The notes: generated from the sequence alone by a model not told the origin. Shown: positions 1 through 7,396, counted from the first letter of the stretch. The stretch is 10,346 bases of DNA from Gammaproteobacteria bacterium (GCA_002402245.1 NVVP01000026.1:15110-25455), one strand, 5' to 3'. Program-made: numbers and translations.

Positions 1-390
1 AGCCATTTCTCCTGCATGTAACAAGACCTCTCGTCCAGCTTGTTTTAATGTGTATTGTCCTGATGTGAGTACAACGGCAAAATAACAGTCTTGGCTAACT
101 TCAGTTGGTTCAGCAGATAAACGCTCAATTTTAAGTGCATTAGAGTGAATGGGCGATAGTCTCATTCCCTGTTGCCAGGGGTAGATAGTCATATCATTAA
201 ATAGTGGGATATCTTGTTGAGGTGATATTTCAACATTGGCATATTCCTTACCGATCACTTCTCTTAACCATTCTAGCCGGCTAGTTAATGGCTGGTTTTC
301 GGTACAAAAATGATGACCCTCTAGTCGGTTTAAACTAGCTATATTACGGGTTTTATCAGGTGAGGTAGTGTTTGAATCTGCATGCACCAT
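1..390 (-). CDS. AraC-family transcriptional regulator, N-terminal part (partial)
   Basis: Reading the minus strand from the ATG at 390 gives 130 open codons that run off the left edge in frame. The visible part matches the ligand-sensing domain of FeaR-like AraC regulators (AraC_binding_2 type): a run of beta strands ending in a segment of the form Y-F-A-V-V-L-T-S-G-Q-Y-T-L-K-Q-A-G-R-E-V, then L-L-H-A-G-E. The pattern 'sG...l.Q.GRe..L..GE/D' is typical of that domain. The DNA-binding AraC helix-turn-helix should lie outside the window. A good Shine-Dalgarno sequence (AAGGTGG, about 9 nt upstream) supports this start. The gene diverges from the membrane-protein gene at 491, so it may control that unit, its own expression, or genes further left. 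Its effector is unknown; known members of the family sense amines, aldehydes and other small organics. The family call is fairly secure, the target is not. Confidence 0.72.
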   Translation of the reverse strand, partial: MVHADSNTTSPDKTRNIASLNRLEGHHFCTENQPLTSRLEWLREVIGKEYANVEISPQQDIPLFNDMTIYPWQQGMRLSPIHSNALKIERLSAEPTEVSQDCYFAVVLTSGQYTLKQAGREVLLHAGEMA

Positions 391-490
391 AATTATTTAC
401 CACCTTTTAAGTCAATAACTATCACCCTTTGAGCAATGTTTAATTATTTTTATATGACCATAATGGCATATATTTAAAGCAGACTATTAA
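391..490. promoter_or_regulatory. Divergent intergenic region with an imperfect dyad
   Basis: This 100-bp AT-rich gap separates the AraC-family gene from the gene at 491. An interrupted inverted repeat spans 452-471: ATATG-A-CCAT-A-ATGG-CATAT, perfect except for one extra base in the left arm. A weak sigma-70-like pair for the rightward gene is TTGAGC (429-434) and TATATG (451-456), spaced 16 bp, so the dyad would overlap the -10. This placement would suit a regulator site, but no known operator consensus is matched and the promoter call is tentative. Confidence 0.3.
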
Positions 491-967
491 ATGAGTGAGT
501 CGAAGATGCCGCAAAATTCAAAACATGTAGGTAATGTCATTATGCTAAGGGGGGCGTGCTTATGGATCTTAATGGCACTTTTATTAGCGTGGGTTCTGGT
601 GGGATTGTATAACGAAATAGAAATATTGAGCACTATTTTCCCCGGTAGCCCTAGGCGGGTATTACAAGCGCACCTAGACTTTCTAATTATGAGCGCATTA
701 ATATTGGGATTTTACGCTGCAAAAGTATCGCTTCCTTGGCATGTGCGTTGGGCGATGGTTATAGGCGCTTTTACTAACTCAAGTTTATTTCTGATGTATG
801 CTTTGTTCCCTAGCTTAGATCCTGTGCATGAGACATTCAACCCAATTGGTTTCGCCCCCACTTTATTTGAAGTGTATTTATATGCCAGTTTAGTCACAAC
901 GAGTTATGGCTTTGGTAAAGCGGCAGTACTGGTCTTTAAATCAACATTCTCCGAGAAAACGAGTTAG
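491..967 (+). CDS. Four-helix membrane protein, styrene oxide isomerase (StyC)-like
   Basis: This 158-residue protein has four hydrophobic segments at about residues 22-40, 62-78, 86-104 and 126-148. It resembles styrene oxide isomerase, a small four-helix heme b membrane enzyme that turns styrene oxide into phenylacetaldehyde. Compared with my memory of Pseudomonas StyC, it shares the first helix followed by a G-x(n)-E-I-I/E-I-L stretch, the P-G-S-P motif (51-54), and Ala-His at 60-61, where StyC has its heme ligand His58. It also shares an Asn in helix 3 (N96, StyC N99) and an N-P-x-x-F-x-P loop (117-123) like the StyC G-P-N-Q-F-G-P segment. The residues reported as active in StyC are not kept: N64 aligns with M67, D95 with G92 and Y103 with F100. 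It may therefore be a heme-binding relative with another reaction. The start is uncertain: there is no strong Shine-Dalgarno before 491, and Met6 or Met18 are alternatives. It sits 12 bp before the VWA gene, probably in one transcript. Confidence 0.5.
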   Translation: MSESKMPQNSKHVGNVIMLRGACLWILMALLLAWVLVGLYNEIEILSTIFPGSPRRVLQAHLDFLIMSALILGFYAAKVSLPWHVRWAMVIGAFTNSSLFLMYALFPSLDPVHETFNPIGFAPTLFEVYLYASLVTTSYGFGKAAVLVFKSTFSEKTS

Positions 968-979
968 AGCTCGATAGCT

Positions 980-1999
980 ATGGAATTGTTTGATTTACAA
1001 TGGCAATATCCACGGATTCTTTATGTATTACCTTTGATGTTATTGCCTTGGTTTACCAGAGTTAATACAAGGCTGGTGGTATGGAATTATTTTATACCTG
1101 ATGACCCATTATCCAAAATAATTTCAATATTACTCAAATCATTAGCTTCACTTGTTTTTATATGTTTAACCTTATCACTAGCATCGCCTTATATTGCGGA
1201 ACAAATGATTGAGCGAGTCGGTACTGGTGCAGAGGTGATTATATTAGTTGATCGTAGCCGAAGTATGGATGATCCTTTTTCATCGCGGGATAAAGCCGTT
1301 GCAGCAAGTCGAACAGTAGGCAGAGCCAATAGCAAACGACGTATTGCAAATAAATACTTATTGGAGTTTGTTGATCTCCGTCCTGATGATAGGTTTGGTT
1401 TTATATTATTCAGTAATAAAGCATTAGATCTACTTCCTTTGAGTTATAACAAAAATACTTTACGAGCCACAATCAAGGCGAGTTCATTAGGTAAAGGATT
1501 ATCGGAGACCAATATTGCGGCAGCATTGATTAAGGCTGCTGAAATGTATAGTTCAGAAAGCTATCGAGGTTCACGTATGGTGTTATTAGTATCTGATGGG
1601 GGACAAGAATTTTCAGCTGAAGATAAACAAACAATTTCTCAATTATACAAGCATGAACAATTAACACTGTATTGGATTTATATGGGGGCTATCAGTGGAC
1701 TGGCTCAAGATGATAATAAGTTAACTAAAGGTGAGCCATGGCAGAATAAGCCAGAGAAAAAGTTACACCGATTTTTTAAATCATTAGCAATACCTTATCG
1801 TGTTTTTGAAACTGGATCGGCAAAAGAATTTTCTGCCTCCCTCATCACTATAGATAAGCGAGAAAATAATACCTTAATAGTAAAAGAAGTAATTCCTAGA
1901 GAATCAAAAGCGGCCCTGTTTCTATGGTTAGCATTCATCGCTACGTTACTACTATTAATAGTGCAGTTTTACACAGTGTTAGGAGTAAGAAACAAATAA
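980..1999 (+). CDS. Membrane-anchored VWA-domain protein, BatA/MxaC-like
   Basis: This 339-residue protein has N-terminal hydrophobic segments (about 11-24 and 46-69), a VWA domain (about 85-285) and a C-terminal membrane helix (about 312-333). The VWA domain should therefore face the periplasm or the cytoplasm as a tethered module, as in BatA and MxaC. The metal-ion-dependent adhesion site looks complete: D91-x-S93-x-S95 (in DRSRSMD), T177 (in G-L-S-E-T-N) and D206 (in V-S-D-G-G). The DRSRSM form and the L-Y-W-I-Y strand (230-234) recall MxaC, a VWA protein of the methanol dehydrogenase maturation cluster; that match is from memory. No MoxR ATPase, DUF58 protein or dehydrogenase is nearby, so this is an orphan VWA gene by local context. 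It follows the StyC-like gene by 12 bp and ends at a strong terminator, suggesting a two-gene unit. Its function is unknown; metal or cofactor insertion, or complex assembly, is inferred from the family. Confidence 0.75.
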   Translation: MELFDLQWQYPRILYVLPLMLLPWFTRVNTRLVVWNYFIPDDPLSKIISILLKSLASLVFICLTLSLASPYIAEQMIERVGTGAEVIILVDRSRSMDDPFSSRDKAVAASRTVGRANSKRRIANKYLLEFVDLRPDDRFGFILFSNKALDLLPLSYNKNTLRATIKASSLGKGLSETNIAAALIKAAEMYSSESYRGSRMVLLVSDGGQEFSAEDKQTISQLYKHEQLTLYWIYMGAISGLAQDDNKLTKGEPWQNKPEKKLHRFFKSLAIPYRVFETGSAKEFSASLITIDKRENNTLIVKEVIPRESKAALFLWLAFIATLLLLIVQFYTVLGVRNK

Positions 2000-2040
2000 A
2001 AAAGCCAGATTCAGTTTCCTGAATCTGGCTTTTATTTTTC
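2000..2040. terminator. Bidirectional rho-independent terminator
   Basis: A perfect 15-bp stem (2000-2014 pairing with 2019-2033) closes on a TTTC loop. The core is AGCCAGATTCAG/CTGAATCTGGCT. A T-rich tract follows on the plus strand (to 2039), and an A-rich tract precedes it (1991-2003), giving a T-run for the minus strand too. It starts one base after the VWA stop and lies just past the zwf stop at 2056, so it should end both convergent transcripts. Confidence 0.93.
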
Positions 2041-2055
2041 TAGCTAATGACCTAA

Positions 2056-3525
2056 TTAAACATCATTACGCCATTGGTGGCATTCGCTATCAAATATTTT
2101 GGACTGTTCTTCTGGTCCCCATGTACCTGCAGGGTAAGTATGAACAAAATCTTGTTCTTTTGACCATTTTTTAATAATAGGATCAACCGCTTTCCAAGCT
2201 AAATCAACTTCATCAGCACGTAGGAACAATGAACGGTCACCTAACATAGCATTTAGGATCATCGCTTCATAAGCATCTAACTTATGTTTTTTATCTTCAT
2301 CTTCGACAGTTTCTAGGCTGACAGTGTGAGCACTAATTTCTAGACCTGGTTTCTTAGCTTGCAACTCAATACGCAAGGTATTATCTGGCTGTAAGCCCAT
2401 AGTTAACCAGTTTGCATGGCTATTACCAATATCTGTACCTTTAAATAACTCTTGAGGTGGTTTTTTGAAACGAATAGCAATGGTTGCTTTTGATTCTGGC
2501 ATACATTTACCGGTGCGCAGGTAAAATGGCACATCGCGCCAGCGCCAGTTATCAACATACACTTTCATCGCTGCATAAGTTTCAGTCACGCTATCAGCGG
2601 GAGCATCATCTTCTTCAAGGTAACCTTGCTGTGGCTGACCCGCTACTTCACCCGCAGCATATTGGCCACGGAAGGCATGGTCATCAACCATATCTTCAGT
2701 AATCGGACGAATCGCTTTAAGTACTTTTACTTTTTCATCACGTAATGATTCATCGTTCAAATCAGCAGGTGGCTCCATCGCAATCAATGTCATTACTTGT
2801 AATAAGTGACTTTGAATCATGTCACGCATTGCACCTGAACCATCGTAATACCCTGCACGGCCACCCACACCTTGTTGCTCGGCATGAGTGATTTGAATGT
2901 GGTCGATGTAGTTACGGTTCCATAATGGTTCTAAGAAGATATTGGCAAAACGGAATACCATAATATTCTGTACAGTACTTTTACCTAAATAGTGATCAAT
3001 ACGGTAGGTTTGTTTTTCAGTAAAGTTACGGCTTAATACAGCTTCAAGTTCAGCTGCACTTTTTTGGTCGTAACCAAATGGCTTCTCAACTACTAAATGG
3101 CGCCAGCCTTTATCTTCTTTGTTTAAACCCACGGCTGCTAAGTTATCACCTACCACCCCAAATAATGACGGGCTGATTGATAAATAAAATACGATATTGT
3201 CTGAGAATTCATTACTTGGATCATCTAATTTTGCTTTTAGATCTTGGTATGACTCAGCATCATTAATATCATTTTTAAAGTAACTTATTTTAGCTAAGAA
3301 GTTATCCAATGCACCAGAATCAACGCCATCACGTGCTTTTTCAGATACATATTCACTAACGCGAGACTTCCAATCATTTTGTTCCATTTCTTGACGACCC
3401 ATGCAGATGATTTTAGTGTCATCTGTTAGGCGGTTTTCAATATTCAAATGGTATAGGGCTGGTAATAGTTTCTTTTTGGACAAATCGCCAGTGGCGCCAA
3501 AAATAATGAGCGTACAAGGTTTCAT
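2056..3525 (-). CDS. zwf: Glucose-6-phosphate 1-dehydrogenase
   Basis: This enzyme oxidises glucose 6-phosphate to 6-phosphogluconolactone with NAD(P)+, opening the oxidative pentose phosphate and Entner-Doudoroff routes in the cytoplasm. In methylotrophs it also serves cyclic formaldehyde oxidation. The 489 residues are full length. Visible motifs are the Rossmann G-A-T-G-D-L-S (10-16), R44 after the second strand (likely NADP phosphate contact), E-K-P (147-149), the signature R-I-D-H-Y-L-G-K (175-182) and Q-S-H-L-L-Q with H240. D177, H178 and H240 match the catalytic numbering of the Leuconostoc enzyme. One small oddity is Ser183 after the signature, where Glu is usual. The ATG at 3525 has a GGAGAG site 2-8 bases upstream of the start, rather close. 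No pgl or edd follows; the gene ends at the terminator and is transcribed alone. It diverges from glgA. Confidence 0.97.
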   Translation of the reverse strand: MKPCTLIIFGATGDLSKKKLLPALYHLNIENRLTDDTKIICMGRQEMEQNDWKSRVSEYVSEKARDGVDSGALDNFLAKISYFKNDINDAESYQDLKAKLDDPSNEFSDNIVFYLSISPSLFGVVGDNLAAVGLNKEDKGWRHLVVEKPFGYDQKSAAELEAVLSRNFTEKQTYRIDHYLGKSTVQNIMVFRFANIFLEPLWNRNYIDHIQITHAEQQGVGGRAGYYDGSGAMRDMIQSHLLQVMTLIAMEPPADLNDESLRDEKVKVLKAIRPITEDMVDDHAFRGQYAAGEVAGQPQQGYLEEDDAPADSVTETYAAMKVYVDNWRWRDVPFYLRTGKCMPESKATIAIRFKKPPQELFKGTDIGNSHANWLTMGLQPDNTLRIELQAKKPGLEISAHTVSLETVEDEDKKHKLDAYEAMILNAMLGDRSLFLRADEVDLAWKAVDPIIKKWSKEQDFVHTYPAGTWGPEEQSKIFDSECHQWRNDV

Positions 3526-3595
3526 GTTCTCTCCGTCGCGGGCTACGATTAATATATAATTGCCGGCTATTGTACCAATATTTTAGGAGCTAGGC
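3526..3595. promoter_or_regulatory. Shared zwf/glgA divergent promoter region
   Basis: Only 70 bp separate the two start codons. On the minus strand a plausible zwf promoter is TTGGTA (3578-3573) and TATATT (3556-3551), spaced 16 bp, giving a very short leader. The same AT-rich block reads TATAAT on the plus strand (3555-3560), but without a convincing -35. The two transcripts are likely to start from overlapping sites. Hexamer matches in AT-rich DNA are weak evidence. Confidence 0.4.
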
Positions 3596-5056
3596 GTGCG
3601 AAAAATTCTTTTTGCGAGTAGTGAGGTTCATCCGTTGATTAAGACGGGTGGCTTGGCTGATGTATCAGCAAGTCTTCCCATGACATTAGATGCTCATGGC
3701 CATGATATTCGCATTATTCTACCAGCTTATCGCCAGTGTTTAATGGCCTTAGCTGATGTCCGCACGATTGCGACAATCAAATTAGATGGCTTTCATTCGC
3801 CAATTAATATTTTAGAATCAACCTTACCTGAGACCGACATTAGGGTGTGGTTGGTTGATTCACCCGCTCATTTTGATAGAGAAGGCGGTGCTTATGGCCC
3901 AAGTGAGGGGGGCGATTGGCAAGATAATGCGGCGCGCTTTGCTCTTTTTTGTCGCGCAATTGTTGCCGTGGCAATGGACTTGGCCGAGTTGGATTGGAAA
4001 CCAGATGTGCTTCATTGTAATGATTGGCAAACAGGATTAGCACCTGCATTAATTGCTGATCAGAAAAATAGACCTGCAACCATATTTACTATTCATAATA
4101 TGGCGTATCAAGGTTTATATTCTCGCCAAACATTTGAAGCATTGGATTTACCTGAGTCGTTCTGGACTAGTGAAGGTCTAGAGTTTTATGACCAGTTATC
4201 CTTTATGAAAGGCGGCTTGGGTTATGCAGACTATATTACGGCTGTTAGCCCGACCTATGCGAAAGAAATATGCACAGCAGAATATGGTTATGGCTTAGAA
4301 GGCTTGCTAACGTTTAAACATGAGCAAGGCCAGTTAAGCGGGATTTTAAATGGCATTGATAGAGATGAGTGGAACCCTCAAACCGATAAGGCATTAGCTA
4401 AGAAGTATACGATAAAAACAGTACGTCATAAAAAACTCAATAAACAGGCTTTGCAACAGTATTTTTCATTGCCAGAAAAAGAAGAGGTATTAGTGCTGGG
4501 TTTGATTAGCCGTCTTGTGCCACAAAAGGGTATTGATTTGATTATTGATGCCGTGAGTCGCTTATTACAAGCGGGTGAAAATATTCAATTAGTCTGTTTA
4601 GGTAGTGGTGAAGATGACTATGAAAAAGGATTACGGGTATTACGAGCAAAGTACCCTGATCGTGTTGGCGTAGTGATTGGTTATGATGAATCATTAGCCC
4701 ATCAAATTGAAGCGGGGGCGGATGTATTTTTAATGCCTTCTCGTTTTGAACCTTGTGGTCTGAACCAGCTTTATAGCTTACGCTATGGCACATTACCTTT
4801 AGTTAGAAATACTGGCGGTTTGGCAGATAGTGTGGTCGATGCCTTTGGTGATAATTTAAAGGATGCGACTGCAACAGGCTTTAAATTTGAACAAGCGACA
4901 GCGGAAGAATTGGAAGCAACGATATTACGTGCCGTGACTTTATTTCGTCATCCTCGCATTTGGCGAAAAGTAGTTATTACCGCTATGGAGCAAGATTATA
5001 GTTGGCAAGCGAGCTCACGCGCTTATGAAGCGCTGTATGAAAAAGCCTTAAGCTAA
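3596..5056 (+). CDS. glgA: Glycogen synthase (ADP-glucose type)
   Basis: GlgA adds glucose from ADP-glucose to the non-reducing end of alpha-1,4-glucan chains, a retaining GT5 enzyme with the GT-B fold acting in the cytoplasm. The 486 residues are full length. Signature features are K16-T-G-G-L (ADP-glucose binding, K15 in E. coli), H168 in T-I-H-N-M-A-Y-Q-G, S-R-L-V-P-Q-K-G (305-312, the Arg and Lys that bind phosphate) and R-F-E385-P-C-G-L (the acidic active-site residue, E377 in E. coli), followed by the N-T-G-G-L-A loop. Translation starts at a GTG, supported by AGGAG at 3585-3589 with 6-nt spacing and by the start of the conserved R-K-I-L-F-A-S-S-E strand. The other glycogen genes (glgB, glgC, glgP) are not adjacent. 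Its stop is 2 bp from the stop of the convergent gene and no terminator hairpin is visible there. Confidence 0.97.
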   Translation: MRKILFASSEVHPLIKTGGLADVSASLPMTLDAHGHDIRIILPAYRQCLMALADVRTIATIKLDGFHSPINILESTLPETDIRVWLVDSPAHFDREGGAYGPSEGGDWQDNAARFALFCRAIVAVAMDLAELDWKPDVLHCNDWQTGLAPALIADQKNRPATIFTIHNMAYQGLYSRQTFEALDLPESFWTSEGLEFYDQLSFMKGGLGYADYITAVSPTYAKEICTAEYGYGLEGLLTFKHEQGQLSGILNGIDRDEWNPQTDKALAKKYTIKTVRHKKLNKQALQQYFSLPEKEEVLVLGLISRLVPQKGIDLIIDAVSRLLQAGENIQLVCLGSGEDDYEKGLRVLRAKYPDRVGVVIGYDESLAHQIEAGADVFLMPSRFEPCGLNQLYSLRYGTLPLVRNTGGLADSVVDAFGDNLKDATATGFKFEQATAEELEATILRAVTLFRHPRIWRKVVITAMEQDYSWQASSRAYEALYEKALS

Positions 5057-5058
5057 AT

Positions 5059-5421
5059 CTACTCATCAGTATAACCATGGAAATAAGGCCAGCCATATCC
5101 CCAGCGGAATTGTGTTGGCCAATAGGGTGAACCTCCGACGCGAACACCTGCAAGCATAAGCTCAGCAATCAGTGGTTCGCCTACTGCTGCTACGCATGAT
5201 CTGAGGGCTAGATCTGCTTCGAGACGTTGTGGGTAGCTGCCGCCTTGCCAATAAGCTTGATCATGAACTGTACAACAGCTTAGCCATAATTGTTGCTGAA
5301 AATAAGTACCATCAGGGAATGCACTACAACCATCGGAACTAAATGGTCTTATTTCTTCTGCACTGGCAGACGTCGTCAGGGTATTTAGGAGGAAGAACAA
5401 GCTGATTAACAGGACTTTCAT
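5059..5421 (-). CDS. Secreted phospholipase A2-like protein
   Basis: This small exported protein of 120 residues has a signal peptide: positive start, hydrophobic run about 3-14, and likely cleavage after A-S-A-S-A (about residue 21). The mature part carries S-D-G-C-S-x-F-P-D-G (29-38), then C49-C50-T-V-H53-D54-Q-A-Y, the calcium-dependent phospholipase A2 type active-site signature with the catalytic His-Asp pair. A second Asp (D70 in E-A-D) follows, and C76 could pair with another cysteine. The C-terminal half is rich in aromatic residues and Gly (F-R-W-G-Y-G-W-P-Y). It resembles a group of short bacterial phospholipase A2-like proteins whose substrates are mostly untested. Activity on phospholipids in the periplasm or outer membrane is inferred from the motif. 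The ATG overlaps the stop of the upstream gene (ATGA), so translation is likely coupled. It is the last gene of the operon. Confidence 0.72.
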   Translation of the reverse strand: MKVLLISLFFLLNTLTTSASAEEIRPFSSDGCSAFPDGTYFQQQLWLSCCTVHDQAYWQGGSYPQRLEADLALRSCVAAVGEPLIAELMLAGVRVGGSPYWPTQFRWGYGWPYFHGYTDE

Positions 5422-5900
5422 GGTTGTTGAATGAACTTCACTGCGTAGTGAGTAAGCACCATAATTAATAACACGGCACTACCAAAGATGTATAAACCAG
5501 AATGAATTTGAATGCTGGCAATGGCACCGAGTTTTACCGTTACGATTAAAATAGCCACCACCATGACATCTAGCATCGCCCAGCGGCCATAATCATGCAT
5601 TAATTGTAGTAGTTTTTTTCGGCGTGAACCAATGTCATTTTTGGTCGATAGTAAATTGAATAATAACGCTATTTTGGCAATGGGTAATACAATGCTAAAT
5701 AGTGCAATCAATACAAATAAAAACAGCTTACCTTCTGCAAACAACTGTCCAATACCCGAGATGACTGAAAAGGAGTGATCAAATAAAAAGAACTGAGTAA
5801 TGGTCATCATTGGGCTGAAGATACCTACTATTAATAGCGCAGTGCTGATTAATAGTAGGCCTTGCAACCATCGCGCTTGTTTAGTACGTTGCTCAGTCAC
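5418..5900 (-). CDS. Single-domain PqiA-like inner membrane protein
   Basis: This 160-residue protein has four membrane helices (about 13-30, 58-84, 106-126 and 135-154). The segment Y-G-R-W-A-M-L-D-V-M-V-V-A-I-L (104-118) is the hallmark of the paraquat-inducible protein A family, and the S-P-M-M-T region near 29-33 also fits. E. coli PqiA has two such domains and works with the MCE protein PqiB and lipoprotein PqiC in lipid transport across the envelope. This protein has only one domain and no PqiB or PqiC neighbour, so a role in lipid traffic is inference. It starts at a GTG with a poor Shine-Dalgarno; the start lies inside the 3' end of the helicase gene (8-bp overlap), and the next in-frame Met is in the second half of helix 1, so GTG is preferred. 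It overlaps the phospholipase-like gene by 4 bp. Confidence 0.82.
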   Translation of the reverse strand: MTEQRTKQARWLQGLLLISTALLIVGIFSPMMTITQFFLFDHSFSVISGIGQLFAEGKLFLFVLIALFSIVLPIAKIALLFNLLSTKNDIGSRRKKLLQLMHDYGRWAMLDVMVVAILIVTVKLGAIASIQIHSGLYIFGSAVLLIMVLTHYAVKFIQQP

Positions 5901-7128
5901 CTTTTTTATCTGCTACCGTTCTATCTTTTTTAGATACATAACGAGGTTTATCTGAGTTTTTCTTAGATTTTGTCTTAGCCTTGTTTTTCTTTGAGCTAGG
6001 TTCTAAACCTTTAATTTTAGATACTGGCAATTTATGCTCAAGGTGAAATTCAATTCGCTCAAGGTTTTTAATATCATGATGCTCGACAAGATTAATCGCC
6101 GTACCTTTTTGTTCGCCACGGCCCGTTCGGCCAATGCGATGAATATAAATATCGCCTTTGAACGGAAGATCATAGTTAATCACATGACTGATATTAGTTA
6201 GATCAAGTCCACGTGCTGCCACATCGGTAGCCACCATTACTTTAACTTGGCCAATGCGGAATTTACGGGTTTTATCTCGACGTACGGCTTGGTCAAAGTC
6301 ACCGTGCATGACTTGTGCTGAGACATTACGAGATTGTAACCACTCAGTTATTTCTTCAGCGCGTTCACGTTTATTACAAAAGACTAAGGCACTGCTACAG
6401 GCTTCATTATTAATAGTGGCTAATAACAATGCTTGTTTATGTTCTTTATTGTCAGCGTAGTAAAGCGATTGTGATACTTGATCTGACTTGGCATTGGCAG
6501 CATTGATTTGAATAACTTCAGCATCATGCAATAACTCTTCGGCAAAAATTTCAATGCCGGTGCCCGCTAATGTGGCAGAGAATAAACAGGCTTGGAAACC
6601 ATCGGCAATGGTGGCTAATAAGGCTAAGACATCAGGACCTTGGCCCATATCCAACATACGGTCAGCTTCATCAATTATCACCATATCAACCTCACTAAGA
6701 TCAATGGCTTCATCAGCGACTAAATTGAGCAAGCGACCTGGAGTGGCAATGATAATATCGCAGGCATCTTGAGCATAACTAGCTTGAACACCTTGTGAAA
6801 AACCACCGGTAATAATGACCGCATTGACCGGATCATTTTTAGATAATTGCACCACTACATTGTGAATTTGAAACGCTAGCTCACGAGTTGGAGCTAAAAT
6901 AAGTACTTTAGGTACATTGTCTCGATTAGGTTCATCAAGTAATAATTGTAAGGCCGGCAATACAAAAGCAGCTGTTTTACCTGTACCGGTTGCGGCGCCG
7001 GCTAATACATCTTTACCTTCTAATATTAAAGGTATAGTGGCAGCTTGAATTTCGGTTGGCTCGTTAAATCGAACGCTTACTAACGCTTCAAGTAGCGAGT
7101 CATCAAGCATAAGGTCTTCAAATGTCAT
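5893..7128 (-). CDS. DEAD-box ATP-dependent RNA helicase, SrmB-like
   Basis: This 411-residue helicase unwinds short RNA duplexes using ATP in the cytoplasm. All core motifs are visible: Q motif with Q28 (P-T-E-I-Q), motif I A-T-G-T-G-K-T (46-52), Ia P-T-R-E-L-A (80-85), Ib T-P-G-R-L (129-133), II D-E-A-D (153-156), III S-A-T (184-186), V D-V-A-A-R-G-L-D (302-309) and VI H-R-I-G-R-T-G-R (330-337). The N-terminus (M-T-F-E-D-L-x-L-D-x-S-L-L-E-A-L) and overall length resemble E. coli SrmB, which helps assemble the large ribosomal subunit. After about residue 375 the tail is disordered and rich in Lys, a likely RNA-binding extension. RhlE is the main alternative name. A weak AAGAAG site precedes the ATG. 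It is the first gene of the three-gene overlapping operon; linkage to two envelope genes is not an obvious functional one. Confidence 0.93.
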   Translation of the reverse strand: MTFEDLMLDDSLLEALVSVRFNEPTEIQAATIPLILEGKDVLAGAATGTGKTAAFVLPALQLLLDEPNRDNVPKVLILAPTRELAFQIHNVVVQLSKNDPVNAVIITGGFSQGVQASYAQDACDIIIATPGRLLNLVADEAIDLSEVDMVIIDEADRMLDMGQGPDVLALLATIADGFQACLFSATLAGTGIEIFAEELLHDAEVIQINAANAKSDQVSQSLYYADNKEHKQALLLATINNEACSSALVFCNKRERAEEITEWLQSRNVSAQVMHGDFDQAVRRDKTRKFRIGQVKVMVATDVAARGLDLTNISHVINYDLPFKGDIYIHRIGRTGRGEQKGTAINLVEHHDIKNLERIEFHLEHKLPVSKIKGLEPSSKKNKAKTKSKKNSDKPRYVSKKDRTVADKKGD

Positions 7129-7396
7129 AGGGTTACTTCTTAATTTAAAGGCACTGACTTTAAGTATTTATCACCATGGTTAATGATGATAAGCACCTTG
7201 CTTGGAGATAATTGCCTTCTCCGCACTACCTTGGGTGAATTGTATTAATGTACTGTTATTCTTTTCTGGGTTGAATGTAATAATTTACCTATCGTCTAGA
7301 TTTAATCACAAAGTAATTACCTTGACTATCAGTCTCAAGCCAGCAAAGCCTGAGTTAGCAATGAGAAAAATAAGCGATTAATTGAGTTCATAAAAT

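Noticed and set aside
712..897. Antisense open frame inside the StyC-like gene
   Set aside because: It lies wholly opposite a better-supported gene, has no ribosome binding site and no recognisable domain.
2484..2702. Plus-strand open frame inside zwf
   Set aside because: It is a frame shadow of a full-length conserved gene on the other strand, with a composition unlike a real protein.
4542..4793. Minus-strand open frame inside glgA
   Set aside because: It is opposite the conserved catalytic domain, His- and Gln-rich as expected from reverse reading, and has no family signature.
7176..7211. Short 11-codon open frame in the helicase-nirB gap
   Set aside because: There is no ribosome binding site, and the length is within chance expectation.
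7286..7292. NarL-like heptamer TACCTAT upstream of nirB
   Set aside because: It fits the loose TACYYMT consensus, but it stands alone, about 330 bp from the predicted start, and has no 7-2-7 partner; chance matches are common.
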